Assembly (NCBI RefSeq): GCF_021491375.1
Contig: NZ_JAKEVY010000005.1
Coordinates: 124,001 to 188,000 of the forward strand
Direction: 5' to 3'
Origin: Flavihumibacter fluminis
GTDB taxonomy: Bacteria; Bacteroidota; Bacteroidia; Chitinophagales; Chitinophagaceae
DNA length: 64,000 nt
The notes beneath the pieces are model-generated. The model was not told where the DNA came from. It worked only from the letters and a program-made list of their open reading frames with translations, and made no database searches. The stretch's first letter is position 1; each line of letters starts with the position of its first letter. Made by a program: the position numbers and the translations under genes. Below are positions 18,653 to 28,353 of this stretch, piece by piece.

Positions 18653-18730
18653 GTGAGACGTCAGACGTCAGACGTGAGAGGTGAGACGAGGGAAATTCAG
18701 CGTCTCACGTCTGACATCTCACATTTCACC
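18653..18730. repeat. Inverted heptanucleotide repeat array, copy 2
   Basis: The left arm at 18653-18687 is five 7-base units (GTGAGAC, GTCAGAC, GTCAGAC, GTGAGAG, GTGAGAC). The right arm at 18702-18729 is four (GTCTCAC, GTCTGAC, ATCTCAC, ATTTCAC). It fills the gap between the IscA-like gene and gldF, and its translation makes a false N-terminal extension of gldF. Confidence 0.8.
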
Positions 18731-18745
18731 TTATTTTTACCCCCT

Positions 18746-19471
18746 ATGTGGTCAATTGCTAAAAAAGAGTTCAGGCAGTTTTTTGGAAGTCTGACTGGCC
18801 TGGTGGCTATCGTCGTTTTCCTGCTGCTGAACGGACTTTTTCTTTTTGTATTTCCCGATTCCAGCATCCTGGATTATGGGTATGCGAGCCTGGATAAATT
18901 CTTCCAGCTGGCACCCTGGATCCTGCTCTTCTTGGTTCCCGCTGTTACTATGCGCAGCTGGTCCGATGAATTCAGGGCAGGAACCTTTGAGATCCTGGCA
19001 ACCCGGCCACTTAAACCATCGCAACTGGTTGTTGGAAAATTCCTTGGGGCCTATGCTATCGTGGTGATTGCACTGCTGCCTACCATCCTCTATGCGTTCA
19101 GCGTTCAGGCATTGGCGGTAGATAAAGGCATTGATTGGGGTGGCACCATCGGATCCTATATCGGACTGTTTTTGCTGGCTGCTGTTTTTACCGCCATCGG
19201 TACCTGGTGCAGCAGCCTGAACTCGAACAGCGTAATCGCCTTTCTTCTGAGTGCATTTATGTGTTTCATTTTATATACCGGCTTTAACGCGCTGAGTCAG
19301 TTACCCGCCCTGCAGGGAAATGCCGATTACCTGCTGCAAAAAATTGGCATCGATTTCCATTATCAAAGCATCAGCAGAGGCGTGGTAGACAGTCGGGATA
19401 TCATTTACTTCGGCAGCGTAATTGCTTTTTTCCTGCTCATCACCAACCGTAAAATTGCGCTGAACCAGTAA
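18746..19471 (+). CDS. gldF: Gliding motility ABC transporter permease GldF
   Basis: This 241-residue inner-membrane protein of the ABC-2 permease type has about six transmembrane helices, starting MWSIAKKEFRQFFGSLTG. The segment PAVTMRSWSDEFRAGTFE followed by LATRPLKPSQLVVGKFLG is characteristic of ABC-2 permeases. It works with GldG and the ATPase GldA, which is not in this window. The start at 18746 excludes 31 codons read from the repeat. GldG begins two bases after the stop, so the two are co-translated. In Flavobacterium this transporter is linked to gliding, though its exact role is unsettled. Confidence 0.9.
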   Translation: MWSIAKKEFRQFFGSLTGLVAIVVFLLLNGLFLFVFPDSSILDYGYASLDKFFQLAPWILLFLVPAVTMRSWSDEFRAGTFEILATRPLKPSQLVVGKFLGAYAIVVIALLPTILYAFSVQALAVDKGIDWGGTIGSYIGLFLLAAVFTAIGTWCSSLNSNSVIAFLLSAFMCFILYTGFNALSQLPALQGNADYLLQKIGIDFHYQSISRGVVDSRDIIYFGSVIAFFLLITNRKIALNQ

Positions 19472-19473
19472 GT

Positions 19474-21180
19474 ATGAAAAAGAACCTGCTTTCCAACAAA
19501 TTTTATTGGATTCTTTTACTGCTGGTTGTTATCGCAGTAAACTGGCTTGCGGAACAAGTACCAGTGAGATTGGATCTTACTGCGGAAGGTCGATACACTT
19601 TGTCATCACCCACCCGCAAGCTCTTAAACGAAATTGAAGAACCTGTACAGATCGATATCTTATTAAGTGGCGAATTACCCGCCGGCTTCAAGAAACTCGC
19701 CGCCAGCACCGATGATCTGCTGCGCGAATTCAAAGCTGTTGGGAAATCCAATATCCGGTTTCAGTTTATTAAACCCGGAGAGGGTTTGAATGATACGGCG
19801 AAAGCAATCCTGTATGATTCCCTATCGCGCCTCGGACTCAACCCTACTAACATTAAGGCGCAAACGAAAGAAGGAGAGGGCCAGGAAGAGCGCCTGGTAT
19901 TTCCTGGTGCCGTCGTCCAGCACAAAGGCAGAACTACCGCGATTGATTTGTTGCAGGGAGTGAGTGCAGCAGGCGGACTCGAATCACTCAATACAGCAGA
20001 AGCCCTGCTCGAATTCAAGTTTGCCTATGCTATTAAACAACTGAACCAGGATACTGTGCCCCTGATCGGCTACCTGGTTGGTAATGGGCAGCCACTTACT
20101 TACCAGGTACAGGATCTGATTGAAAATGTATTGCGTAAAAACTATGCGTTCCGCATTCTTCCAATTGATAGCGTGGGATTGATCCCCCCGGTTTTTGATG
20201 CGCTGATCATTACCAAGCCTACCACTGCCTTCAGTGATGAACAGAAAATCAAACTGGATCAGTATGTGATGCAGGGCGGAAAACTGCTCTGGATGATTGA
20301 TAAGCTCTATGCAGAGATGGACAGTCTCCAGCGTACGCAAAATGAATTCATCGCCTTTGACCGCGCACTCGAACTGGATGACCTGCTGTTCCGCTATGGC
20401 GTACGCATCAACCAGGATCTGCTACAGGACCTGAATGCAGATAAAATGCCTTCTGTTATTGGTTCAGTGGGAGGCAAACCTCAAATTCAACTGCTTCCCT
20501 GGTTTTATAGTCCGTTGCTTTCTAATTATAGCGGTCACCCGATTGCCAAAAACCTGGATTATGTGTTGACCCAGTTTCCCAATACCCTGGATACGGTGGA
20601 AGCAAAAGGAATTCAGAAAACCATTTTATTAGCCAGCTCCCAACAGGCACGCACACTCGAAACGCCTGCCAAAGTGAGCTGGAATTCGGTAGAAAAGGAA
20701 GAAGATTTCAACACCTTCAATAAATCGAAAATTCCGGTTGCAGTATTACTGGAAGGGAAATTCACTTCTCATTATGCCAACCGCCTGAGTACAGAACAGA
20801 GAGCATTCATAACCGCACAGGGACAAACAATTAATACACAATCTCCCGAAAGTAAAATGATTGTCATTGCGGATGGAGATATCGCCCTGAATGCAGTAAC
20901 CCAGAATGAAGGGCCGCTTCCGATGGGCATGAATCCTTATACCAAGTTCCAGTTTGCGAATCGTGATTTTATTCAAAATTCCATTGAATACCTCGTAGAT
21001 GAATCCGGTATCCTGGAAACAAGGGCCAAGGATTTCAGTCTGCGTTTACTGGATCAGAAAAAACTGGAAGAAAGCAAAACCAACTGGCAATTGATCAATA
21101 TTGTGGTACCAATCCTGTTAATGATTGCCTTTGGATGGGCTTTCCACTATTTCAGAAAGCTGCGCTATCAGCATAAATAA
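19474..21180 (+). CDS. gldG: Gliding motility-associated ABC transporter component GldG
   Basis: This 568-residue membrane protein is the partner of GldF. An N-terminal transmembrane helix (about residues 10-25) is followed by a large periplasmic region (VPVRLDLTAEGRYTLSSPT and the IDILLSGELP strand). A C-terminal helix (about 543-560) is followed by a basic tail. These features define the GldG family, whose soluble part resembles the IFT52/GldG-type domain. It is followed six bases later by the terC-like gene, suggesting one operon from gldF to lspA. Confidence 0.92.
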   Translation: MKKNLLSNKFYWILLLLVVIAVNWLAEQVPVRLDLTAEGRYTLSSPTRKLLNEIEEPVQIDILLSGELPAGFKKLAASTDDLLREFKAVGKSNIRFQFIKPGEGLNDTAKAILYDSLSRLGLNPTNIKAQTKEGEGQEERLVFPGAVVQHKGRTTAIDLLQGVSAAGGLESLNTAEALLEFKFAYAIKQLNQDTVPLIGYLVGNGQPLTYQVQDLIENVLRKNYAFRILPIDSVGLIPPVFDALIITKPTTAFSDEQKIKLDQYVMQGGKLLWMIDKLYAEMDSLQRTQNEFIAFDRALELDDLLFRYGVRINQDLLQDLNADKMPSVIGSVGGKPQIQLLPWFYSPLLSNYSGHPIAKNLDYVLTQFPNTLDTVEAKGIQKTILLASSQQARTLETPAKVSWNSVEKEEDFNTFNKSKIPVAVLLEGKFTSHYANRLSTEQRAFITAQGQTINTQSPESKMIVIADGDIALNAVTQNEGPLPMGMNPYTKFQFANRDFIQNSIEYLVDESGILETRAKDFSLRLLDQKKLEESKTNWQLINIVVPILLMIAFGWAFHYFRKLRYQHK

Positions 21181-21186
21181 GAGAAC

Positions 21187-22140
21187 ATGACACCCGAACA
21201 GATTACGTATTTAGTATTTGGCATCGTTGTAGTGCTGGCCCTGGTATTTGACCTCGGACTGATGAGTAAAAAATCATCTGAGGTAACTATGAAAAAAGCG
21301 TTGGGACAAACCATTTTCTGGGTTTCCCTGGCGCTTGGATTTTTTGTATTTGTATGGTTTGAAGACGGGCAAAAACCAGCCCTGGAATACCTCAGTGCGT
21401 ATTTAATGGAATGGTCGCTCAGTATTGACAATATTTTTGTATTCATACTCATCTTCACTTTCTTTGGCGTAAAGCAGGAATATGTGCCGAGAGTCTTGCT
21501 GATTGGAATTATCCTCGCTATTGTTTTCCGAATAATCTTTATTTCTGTTGGTATTGTTCTGATTGAACGGTTTGAATGGTTACTCTATGTGTTTGGAGCA
21601 TTGCTGCTTTACACCGGTATCAAAATGTTTACAGCGAAACACGATGAAGAGACCGATATGTCGGAGAATACCGTGTATAAGTTCCTGCAGCGTATACTTC
21701 CGCTGGTGGCGCATGATGGTGGAGGTAAGTATACCATCATAAAAGATGGAAAACGATACTATACCAGCATGTTTGTGGTAGTGATCATGCTGGCAACCAC
21801 CGATATTGTATTTGCGCTGGATTCCATACCGGCGGTATTTGCCATTTCCCAGGACAGGATGGTAGTATATACCTCCAATATTTTCGCAGTTCTGGGATTG
21901 CGTTCCTTGTTCTTCCTTTTGAAAGGTGCAGTAAATAAGTTTTCTTATCTGCAACAGGGAATCGCGATTGTATTGGTGTTTATCGGCTTGAAAATGCTGG
22001 TGGGGTATTTTGGACTTCATTTACCTGTTTATATTTCCTTACTGGTGATTGTGTTTTGTATTGGCGCATCTATCGTTTATTCAATTCATGTGGCCAATAA
22101 AAATGCCGCCAAAGAGCTCGCGTCCAAAGAACCTGAATAA
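21187..22140 (+). CDS. TerC/Alx-family integral membrane protein
   Basis: This 317-residue protein has about eight transmembrane helices. The family hallmark is seen twice: EWSLSIDNIFVFILIFTF near residue 75 and ATTDIVFALDSIPAVFAIS near residue 207, acidic residues within membrane helices. TerC and Alx relatives export manganese or other metals, or act in tellurium resistance and in metalation of exported proteins. It lies between gldG and murF-alr with gaps of six bases on each side. The substrate is inferred, not shown. Confidence 0.9.
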   Translation: MTPEQITYLVFGIVVVLALVFDLGLMSKKSSEVTMKKALGQTIFWVSLALGFFVFVWFEDGQKPALEYLSAYLMEWSLSIDNIFVFILIFTFFGVKQEYVPRVLLIGIILAIVFRIIFISVGIVLIERFEWLLYVFGALLLYTGIKMFTAKHDEETDMSENTVYKFLQRILPLVAHDGGGKYTIIKDGKRYYTSMFVVVIMLATTDIVFALDSIPAVFAISQDRMVVYTSNIFAVLGLRSLFFLLKGAVNKFSYLQQGIAIVLVFIGLKMLVGYFGLHLPVYISLLVIVFCIGASIVYSIHVANKNAAKELASKEPE

Positions 22141-22146
22141 ACAAAC

Positions 22147-24621
22147 ATGTACAGCATTTCCGATATCGCTGAAATTCTGCAGGGCCGATGGATACAGAAA
22201 GCCGACAATGGTTTGATTGTCCACCTGTTGAATGACAGCCGGAAACTATTATTTCCCAAAACCAGTTTATTCTTTTCGATTGTAAGTGGGAACAGAAATG
22301 GTCACCAGTTTATTCCTGCCTTGTACCAACAGGGGGTGCGGCATTTCCTGGTATCAGAAGAAGTGGATACCACAGGATTGGAGGAGGCCAATATTATTTG
22401 GGTACCGGATACGGTGAAAGCACTCCAGGCAGTTGCAGCACATCATCGCCGCCAATTCTCCTTTCCGGTAATTGGCATCACCGGCAGCAATGGAAAAACT
22501 ATCGTAAAAGAATGGTTGAACCAGTTGCTGGAGCCCGATTACCGAATAGTCAGGAGTCCCAGGAGTTATAACTCTCAAATTGGAGTGCCCCTTAGCGTTT
22601 GGCTGATGAATGAACAGCATCAACTGGGTTTATTTGAAGCAGGTATATCTCGCAAGGGAGAAATGCAGGCATTGGCTGACATCATTCAACCAGGTATCGG
22701 AGTCTTTACCAATCTGGGTTTGGCACATAGTGAAGGCTTTGCCTCGATGCAGGAAAAGCTGGAAGAAAAGTGGAAACTCTTTGATACCTGTAAAGTAATC
22801 ATCACTCATTACCAGGACGACTGGATCAATGAATTTATAGAAAGCAGGGTACAAGCCGGACAGCGATTGGTTCGATTTGGTTCTCATCCAGGTGCAGACC
22901 TGCGGATAAAAACAATTTCAAGAAAGGAAGAAAGTGCTGAATTAGAGCTTCAATATAAGGAACTTGATTTTCGGTTAGCCCTTCCCTTTAGTAGTGATGC
23001 GGCGCTGGAAAACAGCCTGACCTGCATATTGGTCCTGCTTGAATTGGGTATATCGCCTGATTCAATACAGCAACGAATATCCGGTCTGCATGCCATTTCC
23101 ATGCGATTGGAGTTGAAGGAAGGCATTAACCAGTGTTCGGTTATTAATGACAGTTATTCGGCGGATATCAGTTCGCTGGTAATTGCACTGGATTTTTTAT
23201 CGCAACAGCAGCAGCATTCGAAAAAGACCGTCATAGTTTCAGATATTCCGGAAACCGGCTGGACATCTGCACAGCTCTACGAACGCGTAGCAGCTTTATT
23301 GCATCATCATGGTGTACAACGCGTAATCGGAGTTGGTCCGGAAATAACAGAACATGCAGCCATCTTTGCAGCCTATGGTTTTTCAGAACTTCAATGGTTT
23401 GCAGCCACCGATCTATTATTGCAGCATTGGGAAGAGTTGAATTTCAGAGAGGAAACCATCCTGGTAAAAGGAGCCCGTCGTTTTCAGTTTGAACGGATTT
23501 CTGCCTTGCTGGAAAAGCAGGTACACCAGACCGTTATGGAGATCAACCTGAATGCGATGCTACAGAATCTCAAATGGTACCAGCAGCGCCTACAGAAAGG
23601 AACCCGTCTCATGGCTATGGTGAAAGCTTTTTCCTATGGCAGTGGTAGTTTTGAGATTGCCAATCTGCTGCAGTTTCATGGAGTGGATTATCTGGCGGTG
23701 GCCTATACAGATGAAGGAGTGGCCTTGCGTAAGGCCGGTATTCATCTTCCAATTATGGTTATGAATGTGGCGCCACCTGGTTTTGATGCATTGGTAGAAC
23801 ATAATCTGGAGCCGGTCTTGTATTCCTCCAGCCTGTTTCAAAGCTTTGCGAATTTTATCCGCCAGGAAGGCATTCCACAATACCCGGTTCACCTGGAATT
23901 GGAGACTGGCATGAATCGATTGGGCTTTGCACTGGCAGAACTTCCTTTTTTAACTGCGCAACTACCTGGTTCACCCTTTAAAATACAATCGGTTTTCAGT
24001 CATTTGGCAGCCAGTGAAGATGCAGCATTTGATGCGTTTACCAAAGAGCAGGTGCAGCGCTTTGAACAATTTTCGGAGGCGTTGAAAGAGGTAGTTCAGT
24101 ATCCGTTTTTAAGGCATATTGAAAATACCTCGGGCATCTTCCGGCATCCGCAATGGCAGTTTGATATGGTGCGGCTGGGAATTGGCCTCTATGGATTTGA
24201 TGCTGCCATGGCGGGATCATCACCATTGGAGGAAGTTTCCACCCTGGTTACCACCATCGCGCAAATCAAAGACCTGGAGCCTGGGGAATCAGTAGGTTAT
24301 GGTCGGAGGGGCCGGATTACAAGTCCGACCCGGATTGCCACGATTCGTATAGGTTATGCAGATGGCTATCCGCGATCCCTGGGAAATGGAGTTGGAAAAT
24401 TATGGTGGAAGGGTCAACTGGTTCCGACAATTGGTTCAGTTTGTATGGATATGACCATGATTGATATTACCGGTTTGCAAGGCGTGCGGGAAGGCGATCC
24501 GGTTACGGTTTTTGGAAAAGGGCTGCCGGTTTCGAAGGTGTCAGAATGGGCGGGTACCATTCCTTATGAGATCCTGACAGGTATTTCCCAGCGGGTAAAA
24601 AGAATTTATTACCAGGAATAA
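22147..24621 (+). CDS. Fused MurF (UDP-MurNAc-tripeptide:D-Ala-D-Ala ligase) and alanine racemase
   Basis: This single chain of 824 residues joins two consecutive steps of peptidoglycan supply. Residues about 1-455 are a Mur ligase with ATP loop GITGSNGKTIVKEW (110-122), adding D-Ala-D-Ala to the UDP-tripeptide. Residues about 461-824 are a PLP alanine racemase with Lys493 in MAMVKAFSYGSG, GYADGYPR and VCMDMTMIDIT. The alanine racemase makes the D-Ala that the ligase uses as D-Ala-D-Ala after Ddl. Such fusions are common in Bacteroidota. It lies six bases after terC and 41 bases before lspA. Confidence 0.95.
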   Translation: MYSISDIAEILQGRWIQKADNGLIVHLLNDSRKLLFPKTSLFFSIVSGNRNGHQFIPALYQQGVRHFLVSEEVDTTGLEEANIIWVPDTVKALQAVAAHHRRQFSFPVIGITGSNGKTIVKEWLNQLLEPDYRIVRSPRSYNSQIGVPLSVWLMNEQHQLGLFEAGISRKGEMQALADIIQPGIGVFTNLGLAHSEGFASMQEKLEEKWKLFDTCKVIITHYQDDWINEFIESRVQAGQRLVRFGSHPGADLRIKTISRKEESAELELQYKELDFRLALPFSSDAALENSLTCILVLLELGISPDSIQQRISGLHAISMRLELKEGINQCSVINDSYSADISSLVIALDFLSQQQQHSKKTVIVSDIPETGWTSAQLYERVAALLHHHGVQRVIGVGPEITEHAAIFAAYGFSELQWFAATDLLLQHWEELNFREETILVKGARRFQFERISALLEKQVHQTVMEINLNAMLQNLKWYQQRLQKGTRLMAMVKAFSYGSGSFEIANLLQFHGVDYLAVAYTDEGVALRKAGIHLPIMVMNVAPPGFDALVEHNLEPVLYSSSLFQSFANFIRQEGIPQYPVHLELETGMNRLGFALAELPFLTAQLPGSPFKIQSVFSHLAASEDAAFDAFTKEQVQRFEQFSEALKEVVQYPFLRHIENTSGIFRHPQWQFDMVRLGIGLYGFDAAMAGSSPLEEVSTLVTTIAQIKDLEPGESVGYGRRGRITSPTRIATIRIGYADGYPRSLGNGVGKLWWKGQLVPTIGSVCMDMTMIDITGLQGVREGDPVTVFGKGLPVSKVSEWAGTIPYEILTGISQRVKRIYYQE

Positions 24622-24636
24622 AACAAGTCCAACGGT

Positions 24637-24644
24637 TATCTTTG
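24637..24644 (+). promoter_or_regulatory. Possible -7 box upstream of lspA
   Basis: TATCTTTG fits TAnnTTTG and lies just after the murF-alr stop and 18 bases before the lspA start. No -33 element is seen at the right spacing. It could give lspA its own transcript. Confidence 0.35.
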
Positions 24645-24662
24645 TTGTTTTACAAGTTGATT

Positions 24663-25382
24663 ATGGCAAAAGCAAGGAATTTAATACTCTTAATACTACT
24701 GATTCTGGTAGCTGATCAGGCGTTAAAGATCTGGGTTAAGACCAATATGCCACTGAGTTATCATTGGGATGCAAGTCACCAGCCGCTGACACCTTATGAT
24801 CGGGGGATCAAAATGTTTGGCGAGAACGCGGAGTGGGCCCAGTTGTATTTTGTAGAGAATGAAGGCATGGCCTGGGGCTGGAAGTTTGGGGGCGAATTCG
24901 GTAAAATTGCGTTAACGCTGTTCCGCATGGTGGCAGTGGTATTTGGGGTCTGGTACATTCGCAGTATATTGAGGAAGCAGCAGCATCCGGGTTTTGTAGT
25001 TTGTGTGGGATTGATATTTGCGGGAGCCCTGGGTAACCTGATTGACAGTTTGTTTTATGGGCTGATTTTTGAGGAGAGTACCTATACTTCGGTGGCAAAA
25101 ATGTTCCCGGAGCAGGGATACGCAGGGTTTTTACATGGGAAAGTGGTGGATATGTTTTATTTCCCGATCATACGCACCACCTATCCTGAATGGATGCCTT
25201 TTGTAGGCGGGGAGGATTTTGAATTTTTCAGTCCGGTTTTTAACATCGCGGATGCTTCCATTTCCGTGGGAGTGATTGCGTTGCTGATATTCCAGAATAA
25301 GTTTCTTCCGAAAGAAGAAAAAGATAAAAAACGACCCATTGAAACCAGCACCCGTGTGAACGACGATGTGCAGGTGTCTTAA
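24663..25382 (+). CDS. lspA: Lipoprotein signal peptidase
   Basis: This 239-residue inner-membrane aspartyl protease cleaves signal peptides of diacylglyceryl-modified prolipoproteins. The catalytic aspartates fit Asp128 in GNLIDSLFYG and Asp197 in FNIADASISVG. The conserved VVD of HGKVVDMFYF is at about residues 161-163. The start at 24663 (MAKARNLILL) is preferred to a non-ATG start 21 bases upstream. It is longer than E. coli LspA (164) because of an insert between helices (about 29-60), as seen in Bacteroidota relatives. A lipoprotein gene follows. Confidence 0.95.
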   Translation: MAKARNLILLILLILVADQALKIWVKTNMPLSYHWDASHQPLTPYDRGIKMFGENAEWAQLYFVENEGMAWGWKFGGEFGKIALTLFRMVAVVFGVWYIRSILRKQQHPGFVVCVGLIFAGALGNLIDSLFYGLIFEESTYTSVAKMFPEQGYAGFLHGKVVDMFYFPIIRTTYPEWMPFVGGEDFEFFSPVFNIADASISVGVIALLIFQNKFLPKEEKDKKRPIETSTRVNDDVQVS

Positions 25383-25394
25383 ATAAAAATGACT

Positions 25395-25868
25395 ATGAAA
25401 AAGGGATTGGCATTACTGGCGCTTGTTATCGCGGTATTGATTTCAGCCTGCAGCAAGGAAACAAGTGTTGAAAAAGCGACGCAGCAAAACCAGCTGAATA
25501 CCTGGAGTTTCAGTGTTGGCAGTACCCAGTACAGTGGCACCATTGATACGAGTTTTGTGGAGGATTTTTCGGTGTTCCAGTTTATAAATGTGGAGGGCTT
25601 TACTCCAGTTAATAACGGTCAGATATTTGTGAGTTTCGGGGGCACCACCCTGCAGGTAGGGGAATACGTATTTCCCTTTGCAAATTTTGGCTATGCTGAA
25701 AATGGAGAACTTGTTTTCGAAACTGGCACTACTACTACTGATTTTCGGATTGTGATTACGGAGTTGACAGCAGACAGGGCAGTGGGAACATTCTCAGGAA
25801 CAGTGGTGGAATCAGCGACCGGTAATCCAATTGTCATTTCCAATGGCCGATTTGCTACTTCGAGGTAG
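25395..25868 (+). CDS. Predicted lipoprotein with DUF6252-like beta fold
   Basis: This 157-residue protein has a lipoprotein signal peptide (MKKGLALLALVIAVLISAC, with the lipobox Cys at residue 19) and an acidic, strand-rich mature part. The C-terminal signature VGTFSGTV....IVISNGRF resembles another lipoprotein in this window at 43895-44389 (EGSFQGTI....IAITEGRF), suggesting a shared fold. The function is unknown. It follows lspA on the same strand, 12 bases after its stop, and the convergent fumC lies beyond a set of hairpins. Confidence 0.7.
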   Translation: MKKGLALLALVIAVLISACSKETSVEKATQQNQLNTWSFSVGSTQYSGTIDTSFVEDFSVFQFINVEGFTPVNNGQIFVSFGGTTLQVGEYVFPFANFGYAENGELVFETGTTTTDFRIVITELTADRAVGTFSGTVVESATGNPIVISNGRFATSR

Positions 25869-25881
25869 GTGGCAAAAAATT

Positions 25882-25903
25882 GTCCCTCCCAAAAAGGAGG
25901 GAC
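25882..25903 (+). repeat. Hairpin downstream of the lipoprotein gene
   Basis: GTCCCTCC and GGAGGGAC form a perfect 8-bp stem with a six-base loop. There is no T tract, so it may stabilise the 3' end rather than stop transcription. The rest of 25905-26050 shows a second small stem (AACCAAG/CTTGGTT at 25942-25958) followed by a short T run. Confidence 0.5.
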
Positions 25904-26052
25904 GCTAAACCCTATATTCGAAATTGACAACATTTCCTTTTAACCAAGCCTCTTGGTTTTTCAGTGGATATTGGTCGTCAAATCAATAGTAGGGAACGGA
26001 CCAAAACAGAACATGAGTATTTTAATGTACTAACAATCAATTTTGTCAATGA

Positions 26053-26080
26053 AAAACGGCCACGAGGGCCGTTTTATTGT
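26053..26080. terminator. Bidirectional intrinsic terminator between the lipoprotein gene and fumC
   Basis: AAAACGGCC at 26053-26061 pairs with GGCCGTTTT at 26067-26075, a 9-bp GC-cored stem with an ACGAG loop and an A/T flank on both sides. This suits two convergent transcripts. Confidence 0.75.
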
Positions 26081-26116
26081 TTTGGGGAGAGCTAGATTTC
26101 GACGAATGGAAGGGTC

Positions 26117-27511
26117 TTACAGCCCTACCATCTTCCCGGGAACCACCCACTCGTCAAATTCTTCCGGAGTGAGGTAGCCGAGTTTTACAGCCATTTCTTT
26201 TAATGTAGTTCCTTCTTTATGAGCTTTCTGTGCGATTTCTGCCGCCTTATAATACCCGATTTTGGGGTTCAGGGCAGTAACCAGCATCAGGGAGTTATCC
26301 ACGTGTTTTTTAATATTGGCTTCAATTGGTTCAATACCTACGGCACATTTGTCGTTGAAACTTACACAACCTTCTCCAATCAGGCGGGCACTGTGCAGGA
26401 AATTGTAGATCATCATCGGCTTGAACACATTGAGTTCAAAGTGACCGGTTGCTCCTCCGATATTGATAGCCACATCATTCCCCATTACCTGCGCCGCGAT
26501 CATAGTCAGCGCTTCACACTGGGTGGGGTTCACCTTACCCGGCATGATGGAGGATCCGGGTTCATTATCCGGAATGAACAGTTCGCCAATGCCGGATCTT
26601 GGACCACTGGAAAGCATCCGGATATCGTTGGCGATTTTCATCAGGCTTACTGCAACTGTTTTCAACGCACCATGTGCTTCCACTATGGCATCGTGTGCCG
26701 CCAGGGCTTCAAATTTGTTTTCAGCAGTTACGAAAGGCAGTCCTGTTAAGGTTGCGATATGTTTGGCTACGTTTTCGCTGTAGTTGGGAGGTGTGTTGAT
26801 ACCGGTTCCTACTGCAGTACCACCCAGCGCGAGTTCACTCAGGTGCGCCAATGTGTTTTTAATGGCTTTCAAACCATGATCTAACTGAGATACATAACCG
26901 CTGAATTCCTGTCCTACAGTAAGCGGGGTGGCATCCATGAAATGGGTGCGACCAATTTTCACCACCTGCATGAATTGTTTGCTCTTATCAGCAAGTGTGT
27001 TGCGCAGTTTTTCAATACCAGGAATGGTTACTTCCAGGAGTATTTTATAAGCCGCGATATGCATCGCAGTAGGGAAGGTATCGTTGGAGGATTGTGATTT
27101 GTTTACGTCATCATTCGGATGCAGAAACTTTTCTTTATCAGAAAGCTGACCGCCATTGAGTACATGTCCGCGATATGCTACTACTTCGTTCACGTTCATA
27201 TTGCTCTGGGTACCGGATCCGGTTTGCCAAACTACCAGGGGAAAATAAGCGTCCAGTTTGCCTTCCAGGATTTCATCGCAAACCCGGCCGATCATATCAG
27301 CTTTTTCTTTGGGCAGTATACCTGCTTCGAAATTGGTGATGGCGGCTGCTTTTTTCAGGTAAGCAAATGCCTGGATGATTTCCTTCGGCATTTTATTGGT
27401 ATCCTGCGCGATCTTGAAATTTTCAATACTGCGCTGGGTTTGGGCACCATAATAGGCATCCACGGGCACTTTCACTTCACCCATCGTGTCTTTTTCAATT
27501 CTGTAGTCCAT
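26117..27511 (-). CDS. fumC: Class II fumarate hydratase
   Basis: This 464-residue citric-acid-cycle enzyme hydrates fumarate to malate without an iron-sulfur cluster. The superfamily signature [15 protein letters not shown] is present, as are [14 protein letters not shown] near residue 100 and [16 protein letters not shown] near 185. The length equals the family's usual 460-467. The start [13 protein letters not shown] at 27511 is preferred over an upstream start that adds 13 residues. A -7-like box TAACTTTG lies upstream (27536-27543 on this strand). An enoyl-CoA hydratase gene is upstream on the same strand. Confidence 0.96.
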   Translation of the reverse strand: MDYRIEKDTMGEVKVPVDAYYGAQTQRSIENFKIAQDTNKMPKEIIQAFAYLKKAAAITNFEAGILPKEKADMIGRVCDEILEGKLDAYFPLVVWQTGSGTQSNMNVNEVVAYRGHVLNGGQLSDKEKFLHPNDDVNKSQSSNDTFPTAMHIAAYKILLEVTIPGIEKLRNTLADKSKQFMQVVKIGRTHFMDATPLTVGQEFSGYVSQLDHGLKAIKNTLAHLSELALGGTAVGTGINTPPNYSENVAKHIATLTGLPFVTAENKFEALAAHDAIVEAHGALKTVAVSLMKIANDIRMLSSGPRSGIGELFIPDNEPGSSIMPGKVNPTQCEALTMIAAQVMGNDVAINIGGATGHFELNVFKPMMIYNFLHSARLIGEGCVSFNDKCAVGIEPIEANIKKHVDNSLMLVTALNPKIGYYKAAEIAQKAHKEGTTLKEMAVKLGYLTPEEFDEWVVPGKMVGL

Positions 27512-27535
27512 ATGGCGATTGTATTTGGTTGGCCG

Positions 27536-27543
27536 CAAAGTTA
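27536..27543 (-). promoter_or_regulatory. Possible -7 box upstream of fumC
   Basis: On the minus strand the sequence reads TAACTTTG, matching TAnnTTTG, 24 bases before the chosen fumC start. No -33 motif is evident. Confidence 0.35.
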
Positions 27544-27553
27544 ACGGCACTGG

Positions 27554-28336
27554 TTATTTTCCTTTAAAAACCGGTTGTCTTTTTTCGAGAAAGGCTTTGG
27601 CTCCTTCTTTGGCATCTTCAGTATCGAAAAGCCGTCCGAATGCATTGATTTCTTCCTGTAAACCATTGTCTGCACCAATTGCTGCAATATTCGTAAGCCG
27701 GATGACTTCACTGATGGCAAGTGGCGCTTTATGGATGATGGTTTGCAGCAGGCTGTTGGCTTTTGGCAGCAGTTCTTCTGCAGGAGTCACATAGTTTACG
27801 AGTCCCAGTTGCAGTGCTTCGGGGGCAGTGATCATGGCTCCGGTCATCATGAGTTCCATCGCCTTGCCCTTCCCGATGAGCTGGGTGAGTCGTTGTGTTC
27901 CTCCATAGCCGGGGATCAGTCCGAGGTTCACTTCCGGTTGCCCGAACTTCGCCTGCTCGGATGCAAGGCGAAAATGGCAGGCCATAGCGAGTTCACAACC
28001 TCCGCCGAGTGCAAATCCATTCACTGCAGCGATGATGGGTTTGGGGGAGTTTTCGATTTTAGAGAATACCTGTTCCTGCCCTTTTGCGGCAAGTGCTGCA
28101 CCTCCTGCTGCATCCAGTTCGAGGAATTCAGAGATATCAGCTCCGGCGACAAAACTTTTTGGTCCGGCTCCGGTGATGATGGCGGCCTTCATTTCGTGAT
28201 GCTTGTAAAAGGATTCCAGTACGATATGTAATTCTTCTATTACCGTTTTGTTGAGGGCATTCAGTTTATCGGGTCGGTTGATCGTGATCGTGAGTACCCC
28301 TTCATTCAGGTGCGTTAAGATAGTTGACAGCTGCAT
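27554..28336 (-). CDS. Enoyl-CoA hydratase/isomerase family protein
   Basis: This 260-residue crotonase-fold protein hydrates or isomerises acyl-CoA esters. The oxyanion-hole motifs are present: FVAGADISEF near residue 60 and NGFALGGGCELAMACHFRLA near residues 103-122, followed by GLIPGYGGTQRL and a late FLEKRQPVFKG. It lies 17 bases downstream of the B12-binding mutase gene, so the pair may be cotranscribed, and just upstream of fumC. Together they suggest acyl-CoA or propionate metabolism. The exact substrate is not clear. Confidence 0.9.
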   Translation of the reverse strand: MQLSTILTHLNEGVLTITINRPDKLNALNKTVIEELHIVLESFYKHHEMKAAIITGAGPKSFVAGADISEFLELDAAGGAALAAKGQEQVFSKIENSPKPIIAAVNGFALGGGCELAMACHFRLASEQAKFGQPEVNLGLIPGYGGTQRLTQLIGKGKAMELMMTGAMITAPEALQLGLVNYVTPAEELLPKANSLLQTIIHKAPLAISEVIRLTNIAAIGADNGLQEEINAFGRLFDTEDAKEGAKAFLEKRQPVFKGK

Positions 28337-28353
28337 TGGTATAGTTTTCTCTC

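Noticed and set aside
18653-18745. Upstream ATG for gldF
   Set aside because: The 31 extra residues are translated heptanucleotide repeat; the permease starts MWSIAKKEF.
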